Source: Lamellibrachia satsuma (taxonomy: Eukaryota; Annelida; Polychaeta; Sabellida; Siboglinidae). From it: a stretch of DNA of 64,000 bases. A program made the position numbers and the translations under genes. The stretch lies in assembly GCA_033239005.1 (NCBI GenBank), contig BSQZ01000106.1, positions 1,167,001 through 1,231,000 on the forward strand, written 5' to 3'. The notes under the pieces are model-generated. The model was not told where the DNA came from. It saw only the letters and a list, made by a program, of their open reading frames with translations, and searched no databases. Below, piece after piece: positions 38,401 through 52,700 of the stretch (within the stretch, counting starts at the first letter, position 1; every line of letters begins with the position of its first letter).

Positions 38401-41400
38401 CCCAATTGTGTACATTTACCTATTCGTAAAAAGCGTGTTAATTCTCTGACCCCACTCCCCGAGTTAGTACTGGAAAATGTTAATAATTTTCCAGATTAAA
38501 AACATTGATGTATTACAATGCTGCCCAGTGAGTGGTTAGGCAGTTTAAAACAATAGTAATTCCAAACAGTTCACCGTGCGGCGCTGCATGATGCAATGGT
38601 GCTCATATTTTGTATGCGGCCGACATGATTTTAAATTATGCACACCTACTGATTAACAGTAGTAATGAATGATTTTGTCTGATATGATAATAACGAATGA
38701 TTTTGTCTGATATGCAGGGCTTTCCACTCGATAGATGACATTGACGTTTCACTCAGCATTGACATGAAGATGCTGGATGTGAGTTGATTTTGCTAACTTT
38801 TTCATAATCAGTATTCAATTAAGTTCAGCTCCAGTAATCTATTTCAACAAGAAATATTTGTGTAATAGGCCTGAGATAATTCTGCAGTGGCATACAAATA
38901 ATATTTGAAAAGAACGCAAAAGAAGATAGACTTGTAGTTAACGTGGCCCCTATATGACATACATGTATAATGATCCATTTAATGATTTAGCATTTAAAAC
39001 TCTCCTCTCGCCCATCCTGAATCAGGTTTGTTGATAACTTGTAGTGTGTGAAGAGTTTATGTAATATGCACAGTCAGAGTGTTCAAAAGATTGAAAGAAT
39101 TGACTTGGATTGTTAGATCAGGCAACTTGCAGAAGTTTTAAAGTATGTAGAACCGGACCACATTTGCCATTTTTTGCCAAATATTGACCATATCCTGTCA
39201 AAAATGATAGTTTGATGCTTTCACCACAGCTAAATAACAGATTATACAAACAAGCTACCATGTTGTAGCGAATACTAGGGTAGTTAATTTTGTCATGAAA
39301 TGATTCTGAAACTGGATGAGTGAAAACATGAAACTGAGGAGGGACCATTAACCTGTAAGCAGTACAACTGGGCAGTGGGCAGGTCCAAACATTGACCTGT
39401 AAGCAGTACAACTGGGCAGTGGGCAGGTCCAAACATTAACCTGTAAGCAATACAACTGGGCAGTGGGCAGGTCCAAACATTAACCTGTAAGCAATACAAC
39501 TGGGCAGTGGGCAGGTCCAAACATTAACCTGTAAGCAATACAACTGGGCAGTGGGCAGGTCCAAACATTAACCTGTAAGCAATACAACTGGGCAGTGGGC
39601 AGGTCCAAACATTAACCTGTAAGCAATACAACTGGGCAGTGGGCAGGTCCAAACATTAACCTGTAAGCAATACAACTGGGCAGTGGGCAGGTCCAAACAT
39701 TAACCTGTAAGCAATACAACTGGGCAGTGGGCAGGTCCAAACATTAACCTGTAAGCAATACAACTGGGCAGTGGGCAGGTCCAAACATTAACCTGTAAGC
39801 AATACAACTGGGCAGTGGGCAGGTCCAAACATTAACCTGTAAGCAATACAACTACAATACTGGGTGCTTTTTGTTAGAAATAAATGAAAAGTATGTTGCT
39901 CTGTCCATCTGCGTACAAAGTGTCCTGACCCTGTGATAACTTTATGTTTTCAGTCGGAGACGGCTGCTGCATGGAAAGTCAAGAAAGACGAACCAATCAT
40001 CATTAGATTGCACATGTCATTGTCTCAGTACCTTGATGGATCAGGTGAGTTAATTAGTCCAGTCAGTCAGCCGTCAGACCAATAGATGTGGATTGATGGC
40101 TTCTTTAGTAGCAAGTAAATTGATGTAGCTTGAACAGACATTTGTAACATTGTAAGGACCCTGTTGCTTCAATAAAGTTGCTGACTTTGTCTCTGTTACA
40201 CCTACTGATGACTGCTTGTGTTATCAGTGCTGCTGACTCTACTGCTGACCTTGTTACATACTTTTTCACTGCTGCTGACATTGTTACGTACTTTGTAACT
40301 GTTGCTGATGTTGTTACATATTTTACAACTGTAGCTGATGTTGTTACATACTTTATAACTGCTGCTGACATTGTTACATACTTTGTCACTGCTGTTGACA
40401 TGGTTTAATACTTTATCACTGCTGCTGATGTTGTTACATACTTTGTCATAGCTGACTGTGCTACTGCTGATGTTGCTACATACTTTGTCATAGCTGACTG
40501 TGCCACTGCTGAAGAAATTCCAATGAAAACAAAAATCATGAATATGATAATTAATAAAAAAAGTTGACAGTAATGCATGACAAATGAATGGAACCTTTCA
40601 TAATGTGAAACTAGTGGACTGTGTATGGAGTACCCCAGATGTGTTGTTACAGTTCCAAATGTGTAACGATTGGACTGTTTTGTTGTTACAGTTCCAAAGG
40701 TGGCTGTTTCCCAGCCTTCTCAGAAAGAGAAATTTAGCATCGGATCTCAACTATGCAAGTATGTGGTTTGTTCAAACTTTAATATAAAATTGTGCGTGTT
40801 TAGTTGAAATAACGTTGATCATTGTGTGGGATGGTAAAATATGTCATTTTGTTGGTCACTTCTGAGCATTGACATGAAATATAATGGTACTTTGTGTAGA
40901 ACTTTCTTGTGTGATGGAGACACGATTAGATGGACTTCCTGTATCAAAGGAAGGTGATATGTTTAATAATAATGTGCTGTCATTGCAGGATTCTCGAGTC
41001 ATTCATAAAGAGTAATTGGACATTGGCGTCAGAGAAGGAAATTTGTTCTGCTGCTCGGACCGAAGACTTCTGCAGTGGCGATATATCAGAGTTAACATCA
41101 TTTCATATTTACTAATAATAACAATTTAATTATATAGTGTGACACAATAATGCAAGGGTAAAAACAAAATTATTCCATCTTCGAATGGATGTTTTCTTGT
41201 AATGTAATATCTGAGAGGTAATCACCATGTCAAATAAAGTATTCCAATCTTATGCGCTACATTTTCCAAAACATGTTTCATGCCTAACACAAAATAACAG
41301 AAAACTAAATTAGTAGAATAAAATAATGTAAATATGCCTTTAAAATATAATTAAACCCAAATCTGTTAAATAAAACATCAGTAGAAACATTAATAATTTT

Positions 41401-44400
41401 ATGTTTTAGTTCCACATTGCCTACAGTAGGTGATGATGCCCTCGCACAGATATTATCAATGGGGTTTCCTCTGACCCAGGCCCGGAACGCCCTCGCCATG
41501 AGTGGCGGAGACACTGGGCGTGCTGTCAACTTGCTCATCACAGATCAAGACTGGTGAGTTGTCTGGTTAATCTTAGTGTTCTTTCAATCCATGTTACTGT
41601 GTACAAGAGCTAAGCAAAGCGTTCAATTTATACCGCTGTAACAATCGTTACTCGCAGGACGTTACACTTTGCACCCAGCGGACATGTTCTCGCAAACACC
41701 AAAACGTGTTATACACTATGCTAGTGGCTGATGAAATAATGTATCTTAATGCTTAACTACGTGCAAGAGAAAACATCATTTATCTTGAAATGCACAAATT
41801 GGATATAACATATTTTTTCGATAAGTGATAACGTGACTCTGCAGGTACATTTTGTTGCGTTCATAATCAACATAACTTTCCAAACCTTTGTCTTCAGCCT
41901 GGGCCTGACGAAACCTTCTTCCCCTCCTGGAGATACTCCCCCCAAGTTGCCTGCACGGCCACAATATCTTGTTCCTGTTCAAAAGCAAGTCCGTGCAAAA
42001 TCCGTGCAGAAACAGACAATGAAGAAGATGAAGGCAACAAAACAAGAAGCTGCCACAGGGAATAGGTCATCACCTTTAGTTGCCCCGAGGTCTTCAACTG
42101 GGACATCATGGTCACAGAGCTTGGCACAGAGGATGTCATCAGTGTTGACGCGTCATGACCCAAAGGCTGTGTTGGTGCACGGAGAGGAGGCAAAGGAAGT
42201 GCCCACTCTCGAGTTTGGTTTCCTCGTTCAGGTAAGACCTGGAAAACTGCCATACACTTTACAAGTTCACCACTCTCTTACGTAGCCTCTTCGCACCCTA
42301 CTTGATGCAAAGGTCACTTAGTTACGTCTGCCATTTCATGTGATCTCTAGCTGTGTTCTCCTCCATCTTCCAAGAACTCCATCCACTTGGTTCCTCTCTG
42401 CTTCAACATCCTTCTCCGTGGCCGTACCCTTTTCTTTTTACCTGCAGCGGCAGTATCTGTGTTGTTTCCATTGCTCCTACGTTTGTGGCTGATCAGTCTC
42501 TGTTGCCTTATTTTGATGTATATCTCTTCATTTTTATTTTCATTATACGTTTGTATTGTGCCATATATCCAGGTTAAAAACCTGCACAAAGGCACTAACA
42601 AGAAGATATTATATTAATTTTAAATAAATTTAAAAATTAGAATAAAAATACATTAAATTTCTTCTCATCTGTTTGTGTCATTCTCCACAGGTAATTAAGT
42701 ACCTTTCTCTACAGGTAATTAAGTGTTATTCTCCACAGGTAATTAAGTGTTATTTGTTGGAGTAAAGATGCAACTGCACATTTCAATTTGACCATCAGTC
42801 AACTAGTTGTCTGTTCACAAGTACTAGTACATTTTTAGACCCTAGGAAACACTTGAAGAGTTGTTTTATTCATGCTTAGAATTTATGATTTGTAGCAATG
42901 TTTTATGAATGCCCGAGTATATGCGGTAGAGCAGTCTTCCTGTGTGCAGGTACACATGTGAAATTATCACTGAAATGTACATTTAGTTATGTTTATACTC
43001 TCATACCTAGTAAGAGGGTCATAAATTTTATTTGATTTGACTTGCATGAATACAACTTTTCAAAATGTTATCACAAGTAGCTTTTATTATTTTAATCAAT
43101 GTCAGGACCAACCTCTTAAAAAGGAACAACTTGAAATCATGTTCTGCCCTGCATTGTTGGTCACCCTCCCTCGTACCCATGGATATAAGGAACATCCGAC
43201 ATATGAAACAACTAGGCCAAGTGGGGCACGGTGGTCGAGTGGTACAGTGTCGGACTTTCGGTCGAGGGGACCGGGGTTCAAAACCACCTGTGGCAGAGCG
43301 TCAGACTTTTCGATCGAAGGGACCGGGGTTCAAAACCACCTGCTGCCGTTTCAAAACCTGGGCAAATTTGTTCACCCCACTTTGCCCGTGTCTTTCGGAA
43401 GAGACACTAAAAGCCGTTGGTCCCTTCTACCTGGTGTCTGTGCCAGAGGAAGTAAAAGATCCCACACAGGGGGTAAATGTGTAACCTGTTGTGGACTCAG
43501 AGTGGTGGTCTCTATCTCTAACCCACCAATTCCCGGCACGTGAGAGGCGCCGAACGACAGAATCATCAACATAATGATGTTGGCTGTTTAATGGAAGAAG
43601 AAGTCCCGACATGTTCCATATAGGGAGAGTCAACTGTCCACTGTAAATATTAGTATTATTTTAATGTATAATTATTTATTGCATAGGTAATTGTTACTGA
43701 TAATGCAGTGTATACAATGATATGTGCCATTCTGCATGGTGTGACGTCCAGTGTAATAATGCGCTGTCTACAATGATATGCGCCATTCTGCACGGTGTGA
43801 CGTCCAGTGCAATAATGCGCTGTCTACAATGATATGTGCCGTTCTGCAGGCGGGCATCCGTGACCTAGTGGTTAAGGTGTTGGACTCTAAATTCGAGGGT
43901 TGTGAGTTCAAGACCCACACTGCGCACGGTTCGTTTTCGAAGCTTAGGCAATTTCGTTTACCCTACTTTGCCTCAGTCTACTCAGCTGCAAATGAGTACA
44001 AACACTGTTTGGAAGGTACCTTCAATGGACAAGTGTCCCGTCCAAGAGAGTCAGTATAACTGCACTCTAAGTTGCTTCGCACTACAGAAACCAGGTTTAA
44101 GCACTGGCCATATAAGCCTTCATGGCTTCCTAAGGCGTAATGCCTGGGGGATGACTTTACCTTTTTTTTTACCTGCACTGTGTGACGTCCAGTGCAATAA
44201 CGCGCTGTCTGCAATGATATGCGCCATTCTGCACGGTGTGACGTCCAGTGCAATAATGCGCTGTCTGCAATGATATGCGCCATTCTGCACGGTGTGACGT
44301 CCAGTGCAATAATGCGCTGTCTGCAATGATATGCGCCATTCTGCACGGTGTGACGTCCAGTGCAGTAATGCGCTGTCTGCAATCTTATGCGCTAATCTGC

Positions 44401-46691
44401 ACGGTGTGACGTCCAGTGCAATAATGCGCTGTCTGCAATGATATGCACCGTTCTGCATGGTGTGACATCCAGTGCAATAACACACTGTCTACAATGATAT
44501 GCGTCGTTCTGCACGGTTTGACGTCCAGTGCAATAACACATTGTCTATAATGATATGCGCCGTTCTACACAGTGTGACATCCAGTGCAATGACACACTGT
44601 CTATAATGATATGTGCCATTCCACACTGTGTGACGTCCAGTGCAATAACACATTGTCTACAATGATATGCGTCGTTCTACACGGTGTGACATCCAGTGCA
44701 ATAACACATTGTCTACAATGACACACGTCGTTCTACATGGTGTGACGTCCAGTGCAATAACACATTGTCTACATTGATATGCGTCGTTCTACACGGTGTG
44801 ACATCCAGTGCAATGAAAACCATTATTACACTGTTACGCATGCCGAAGATTTAATTCAAATGGTGCGAATCGCTACTAAATTATTATTTTATTGCATTAA
44901 ATGTGTAAAAATGTTAGTTATGAACCTATGTAATAAATACCATAATGAACAATAATGGCTTCTATGCACTTGTTACTTCAGAATGTTGTATTGGGCTCAC
45001 TCGCTCACTGCAACATTCTGAAGCAGCTCGTGCATAAACCCAGCATCGTTCAATAAGTATGTAATATTTGAATGTTTCTACGTGAGTCCCACGAAGTCAC
45101 ACTTACTGTCACAGGTGATGAAGTACGCAAGGCAGAGATTGCTCACACTCAACGAGTTCTGTGTTGTCTGCGACGAGCCGCATGTCTTTCAGAATGGTGC
45201 CATGTTAAAGGTGAATACAGCTTTGACATTATTTGGGCATTAGCTTTTCTCCTTATGGAAGTTGTATCAAAGGAAACAGTGCATACTTGTTTGGTTTAAA
45301 ATCACACGATGTGAGTAACAAGTTCCATATTTTAAACATATTTATTTTGCTAAACATGTTACATGATTATTGTGTTACAATAATTTATCGTCCTGGTTAT
45401 CCACTTCACCTATTCTGCATTAGGATAGTTCCTCTTCAACCAAAATCACTGTTTATATTTAATACTTGTAAAAAGTTGTAAGTGTAAAATATGCTTTGCA
45501 GAAATCAGAGTTTTTTTTAGTTAAATCTTAGTCCTCTTAATTATTACTTATTTATAGACAACATTTAGTAAATCCAAAAAGAACTTGGATTTAACTCAAG
45601 AAGAACTCTGATTTCTGCAAAGCCACTGTTTGTACTGAAATGCTAAAAGAAACCACATCCAGTTAACGTTTGGTTATGTTGAAGCCAAACAATTTACATG
45701 TAAGTAGCTGGTAGACCAGGTGATCTAAGAGTAGCCAAAGTGAATGTAGGCCTTAATTGGGCAGTAGGTGAACTAGGATTCTATCACAGAATTAGCCATA
45801 CAACCGCAGTAGCCAAAGTGGGCCTGAATAGTGCATCATACATTGATCACTTGCTCCAGTGTGAGAGAAACCTAAATATTGCTTGGTGAGTCAAATGTAA
45901 AATTCTGCTCCGACATGTTGCTGGACTAATTAATAAAATGCGATATTTGTTAACTTTGTTAAATGGAATAAAGTTGTAATTTGTTACTAGAATATGTCAT
46001 TCATGGCTCGTGTTTGCATGGAATGCTACAGCCCGCTGTGTGTGCCCGGGAACTCTGCATATTTTCCTTCCAAACCCTTGGAGTAATGTCAGATGCGGCA
46101 GAGGACATTGCTACCCAACCAGAAGTGAGTAATAACTGCTTCCTGCAGTGGTCTAATTTCTTACTGTTTTATGTTGAGGAAATTACATGCTATTAAGTTA
46201 ATTTACAAGACCCTCATTTACACTTAATTTTGGTCAATTAGTGTTTCTGTGTTGTACCACTGTAAACATTTTAGCATTGTGATGAGTTAAGTCTTATTAT
46301 GGTTTCACAAAACTTAAGTTATATGTACATATATTGTTTTTTTAATAAAATAGGTGAGTTAAATAAGATAAATAGAATAAATGCAGTACACATATTAGAA
46401 TACACAACATAAGTTAGTCACTAGTGTGAATTATAACTGTACATCACTGGGAAATTGTTTGTTCACTTTTTGTCAAAGGTCGTGGAAGTTCTCGTCACCA
46501 TGGCAGGTGCTGCTTGTATGTCACAACGGCAAGAACTCATTTTTGACCCCTACCCCACAGTGGTTGACCCCAAGAACCCAAGTGATCTTGCATTTGAACC
46601 CAGAGTATGTGAACTTTGTTGCTAATTACATAACTTGTTTGATGTAATGTGTTTCTGCAGGGAAGAGCAGACTTACACACGTGCGCGCATG

Positions 46692-46761
<70 letters not shown>

Positions 46762-49700
46762 CAATGTAATGGAGTTGGTTTCATGCAAGAAATACCATGT
46801 ATACGCCAAGATATCTCTCATATTAAATGGTGACATGACTATTATAAATATGTTACTGGCGTTCTCCACCATAATGTTTAGTAACCCCTCTAAATGCCCC
46901 TTTTGGTTCAGGCACCACTTACTGCACCTCTGTTTATGTATGTGGAACTGACTAGAGTTTATGTTACCCATTGTGGCACTTACTATAGTTTGTGCCAGCC
47001 TTTGTGAGACTGACTATAATTTGTGCCAGCCATTCAAGAACTGACTATGCTTTTTGCCAGCCATTGTGGAACTGACTATGGTTTGTGACAGCCATTGTGG
47101 AACTGACTATGGTTTGTGATAGCCATTGTGGAACTGACTATGGTTTGTGACAGCCATTGTGGAACTGACTATAGTTTGTGACAGCCATTGTGGGACTGAC
47201 TATGGTTTGTGACAGCCATTGTGGGACTGACTATGGTTTGTGACAGCCATTGTGGGACTGACTATGGTTTGTGACAGCCATTGTGGAACTGACTATAGTT
47301 TGTGACAGCCATTGTGGGACTGACTATGGTTTGTGACAGCCATTGTGGAACTGACTATGGTTTGTAACAGCCATTATGGGATTGACTATGGTTTGTGACA
47401 GCCATTGTGGAACGGACTATGGTTTGTAACAGCCATTATGGGATTGACTATGGTTTGTGACAGCCATTGTGGAACGGATCATGGTTTGTGACAGCCATTG
47501 TGGGACTGACTATGATTTGTGACAGCCATTGTGGGACTGACTATGATTTGTGACAGCCATTGTGGGACTGACTGTGGTTTGTGACAGCCATTGTGGAACT
47601 GACTATGGTTTGTGACAGCCATTGTGGGACTGACTATGGTTTGTGACAGCCATTGTGGAACTGACTATGCTTTTTGCCAGCCATTGTGGAACTGACTATG
47701 GTTTGTGACAGCCATTGTGGAACTGACTGTGGTTTGTGACAGCCATTGTGGAACTGACTATGATTTGTGACAGCCATTGTGGGACTGTCTATGGTTTGTG
47801 ACAGCCATTGTAGGACTGACTGTGGTTTGTCACAGCCATTGTGGAACTGACTATGGTTTGTGACAGCCATTGTGGGACTGACTATGGTTTGTGACAGCCA
47901 TTGTGGAACTGACTATGGTTTGTGACAGCCATTGTGGGACTGACTATGATTTGTGACAGCCATTGTGGGACTGTCTATGGTTTGTGACAGCTATTGGGGA
48001 ACTGACTATGGTTTGTGACAGCCATTGTGGAACTGACTATGGTTTGTGACAGCCATTGTGGAACTGACTATGCTTTTTGCCAGCCATTGTGGAACTGACT
48101 ATGGTTTGTGACAGCCATTGTGGAACTGACTATGGTTTGTGACAGCCATTATGGAACTGACTATGATTTGTGACAGCCATTGTGGGACTGTCTATGGTTT
48201 GTGACAGCCATTGTAGGACTGACTGTGGTTTGTCACAGCCATTGTGGAACTGACTATGGTTTGTGACAGCCATTGTAGGACTGACTATGGTTTGTGACAG
48301 CCATTGTGGAACTGACTATGGTTTGTGACAGCCATTGTGGAACTGACTATGGTTTGTGACAGCCATCGTGGAACTAACTATGGTTTGTGACAGCCATTGT
48401 GGAACTCACTATTGTTTATGACAGCCATTGTGGAACTGACTATGGTTTGTGACAGCCATTGTGGAACTGACTATGGTTTGTGACAGCCATTGTGGAACTG
48501 ACTATGGTTTGTGACAGCCATTGTGGAACTGACTATGGTTTGTGACAGCCATTGTGGAACTGACTATGGTTTGTGACAGCCATTGTGGAACTGACTATGG
48601 TTTGTGACAGCCATTGGGGAACTGACTATGGTTTGTGACAGCCATTGTGGAACTGACTGTGGTTTGTGACAGCCATTGTGGAACTGACTGTGGTTTGTGA
48701 CAGCCATTGTGGAGCTGACTATGGTTTATGACAGCCATTGTGGGTCTGACTATGGTTTGTGACAGCCATTGTGAGACTGACCATGGTTTGTGACAGCATT
48801 GGGGAACTGACTATGGTTTGTGACAGCCATTGTGGAACTGACTATGGTTTGTGACAGCCATTGTGGAACTAACTATGGTTTGTGACAACCATTGTGGAAC
48901 TGACTATGGTTTGTACTAGCCGTTGTGGGAAGGTAGTAGTTTGTGCTAGCCAGTGTGGGACTTACTATAATTTGTGCTAGCCAGTGTGGGACTTACTATA
49001 ATTTGTGCTAGCCAGTGTGGGACTTACTATAATTTGTGCTAGCCAGTGTGGGACTTACTATAATTTGTGCTAGCCAGTGTGGGACTTACTATAATTTGTG
49101 CTAGCCAGTGTGGGACTTACTATAATTTGTGCTAGCCAGTGTGGGACTTACTATAATTTGTGCTAGCCAGTGTGGGACTTACTATAATTTGTGCTAGCCA
49201 GTGTGGGACTTACTATAGTTTGTTCTAGCCAGTGTGGGACTTATTATAGTTTGTGCTAGCCAGTATGGAACGTACTATAGTTTGTGCTAGCAAGCGTGGG
49301 ACTTACTATAGTTTGTGCTAGCCAGTGTGGGACTTATTATAGTTTGTGCTAGCCAGTGTGGGACTTACTATAGTTTGTGCTAGCTGTTGGTACACATTTA
49401 TGTCCCAGGACACAGTCACAGAAGACAAAAAGTATGAATCAGAAAATTCTTAACTTTGTGCACTTATTGAAACATTTATCGTCTTAGACAAAGTTACTTT
49501 CTATTATTGTTAATATATGGATCTGATGTAACTTTGTCCAATCTCACTGCAGAACAAGAACTTTGAGAAAGTGTCAAAGGCACTTGATGCGTTCTTGAGC
49601 ATGCAACAAATGACAAATCTCTATGGCTCACAACTGAAGCAGGAGTTGGATCGACGGAATATCCTGGCTTACCCGTTACTCCAGTGGTGAGTCTTATGGC

Positions 49701-52700
49701 AGCAACTTTCTGAATTCTGTTGTTTACTGACTGTGTTGAGAGTCTTTTATATATATATATACACCGGTTAGAGAATACTGTTTTATTCAAAGTAACATGG
49801 GTATTAGCATTAATACTAAAAGAAACACTTGACACTGAACTTATAGCATTACAGAGTATACTAATGCAAATGGTTAATTGGGGCAGTGTTTGTGACGCAG
49901 AAGAGTAAATTTGGCTGATTCGGTGGCAAGTTCAAGAATTGGGAGGAGGAAGATTCTCCTGCGGGAGATGAAATTAAGGAAGGAGGGTGTTGTGCGAGGG
50001 GGATCATCGCCTATAATACGGAAATATTTGAAAAATTAAGGTCTGAAGTGGCATTATGTAGCTTTTTTTATAGAAAATGTGGAATTGTTTCAAAAAGAAG
50101 GACACTGTTTTAAAAGGAACGAGAAAAAGGAGATGTAATTGAATTGTCATAAAAGAAAGAGATTGCCTTCCCAAAGCAGGACATTTTACACATCTGGATT
50201 TGTTATGCTGTTAGCAAGAGCTGCGTATACAGAAAAACTTTGAGACCTAAAAAAAATTATGCACAATTTAATGACGACTCAGTTATATGAAATCAGGATT
50301 TAAAAAACATGCAGTGTAGAAAAGTCCCACTCTGGAAAGTGTTACTAATAAAACTCACTATGCATGTTTTAATAATTAAGAGGCCAAACTGTAGTGTATA
50401 CATACATGGTTCTATATATACAATGCATTCATATATTGATGTTTTTAAGAAATATTTTGTGAAAAGCTACTTTAATAATTTGATTGCTTTTGCATTGTAG
50501 GATTATCACCAGTAATCGGTCACATATAGTCAAACTGCCTGAGGATAAGGTATTTACATAATTTCGTTTCAATCTTTCATTTCTGCCTCATCTCATTTTC
50601 TTAATGTGAGAAGACATTATTTTCTTTGTGCATGGTTGAAATGGGTCAGTCAAAATGCTATGATTTTCATACCGATACAACTACTATTACTACTTTTGTA
50701 TAACTAGACAATGTCTTCTGATGTTATATTAGTGGTGAGTTTCTTTTGATGCCGAGTATAGATACTGTGGACTATTCCACTTTTGGGGCATTACTTCAAA
50801 TAGCAGCAATGCTGTTTTAATGTCAAGGACCTTCCACTTATTTAACTTATTAACCAGTGTTAACTCATCTTAATTTATTTTAGTTATTTAATTGATTTTA
50901 TCTTAAATTATCTCAATTTATCTTGACTTATTTAGCCTATTTAATTGGTTTTAGCTTAACTTGTCTTATCACACAAATACTTTACTGCGTTAGCGCCAGT
51001 GAGCAGATATTTATTTATTATTATTATGATAACGTGAGTGTAATTCTTGTGATCATAACAACTGTGGTTTCAGCAACTCGCATTCATGCACACTCCCCAC
51101 CAGTTCCTGCTTCTCAGCAGTCCCCCAGCGAAGGAGGCCATTTTCAGAGCGGAAAGACAGAAATATGGATCAACATTTGCATTTCAGTAAGTACAGGCCG
51201 TCTCGGTTTATTTTTGGTGTGTATTCAGGGTATTTTTTGTCAGAATGACCGAGCTGCATTGTTTCAAAGTATTCATTAACTTTGGAGACTTGAGACACAA
51301 CTTCATCCTCGTTAGTAAAGGACATTTTACGCAAGTTATTTTTGTCCAATTTATCTACCGAGACGGTGTTGTGTGATATATCATGATTCATGCAAGATTA
51401 AATCCTGTGAACAACGCAGTGTCACCTGTAAAAATCAGGACAAAAACCTTTCTTAAAACACTGTCCAGCAACACTAGTAAAACTGTGGCATGACACACAT
51501 TATTTATTTGCACTGTATTCAAATTCTAAGCATTTGTGGTTTATAGGATCATTTATAGTTTATAGGATCATGCATTCTGCAACAAAATTATATTATTATA
51601 TCCTTTACTATTGTTGTTTATTATTGACATGACGCCCCGTAGTGGTCAATTGTTGCTATTATAGGGTGTGATGAGCTTACTTTGAATTCAATAAAAGTTG
51701 CAGCTCCTCTGTAAGATAACATTTGTAATGTTTCTCCACAGTGGTTCACCACTGGAGAACTGGCATTCAATCCTGAGACACGGTCTGATGAATGCATCTG
51801 ACACAAAGTTACAAATGAACGGACGTGTACATGGCAAGGGCATCTATCTCAGCCCGATGTCCAGCACCTCCTTTGGGTACTCGAGGATGGCGCAGTGTGC
51901 CCCCAGCATAGGCCCTGCCAGACATGGGGCGACACGTGGTGCCCCAGCTATTGTATGTATTTATTTTGATGTTTCTATGCAGTTACGTGTTAACTTTCTG
52001 AAGCAAGACATTTTAATGTCAAAAAGGGGCACAAAATTGTTCCACAGCAACAGGGAAGAAACGCATTTAAAAATTATCGTTGTAATTAATGAAATCTGAA
52101 ATTGTAATGGAACTAATAAATTACGCTATAACTATTACCATGGCCACAATCAGGGGGTACTGCTAATCTTGTCATTACTAAAACTTTCCTTACAAATGGT
52201 AAATCTTACTGGGAGTTCCTTATAAAACTAGACTTCAAGGCACTTAAGTAACTTTCACAAGGGTTTGTCAGCATCACTACTCTATTGTCAAAAAGTGTCA
52301 CGGTTTTCTAAGAAAACCTGATATTTCATGGTGCAATGTATCGTTTTTCATGTATTTGATTCTACTAACCACCGGACGTGATTCTATTAAGCAGAACATT
52401 TCAACAGTGGGCATAGGGAATAATTCTATCCCAGCCATTTTGATTTTACTAAACGGCTGATTCTGTTATATGCGACTCTGATAGGCAGAGTCCACTTCAC
52501 GATAAAGAAATGATCAGATATACCTTTAAACTAATTATCATTTTGTTTGCATGTGACATGTTTCATGCGGAGGAACTGTTACAGATTGTTGTATTTTTCA
52601 GAAGACCAAAGAACGGTTTCTTCGTACGAAGAATCCAAAATGTGTAGCTCTCTGTGAAGGTCAGTGTTTAACTGTGTTATTTGCGGCTCATATAAATTAA

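Noticed and set aside
41894..42253. 119-codon minus-strand frame over PARP6/8 exon 10
   Set aside because: Antisense shadow of an exon that fits the PARP6/8 model and splice phases.
43221..43300. Candidate tRNA gene
   Set aside because: The A and B boxes are present, but no cloverleaf with a proper acceptor stem is seen and a SINE body follows.
43978..44485. Long minus-strand frames in the 56-bp array
   Set aside because: They only repeat one peptide per satellite unit.
47634..47870. 78-codon minus-strand glutamine/histidine/serine repeat frame
   Set aside because: By-product of the 31-bp minisatellite.
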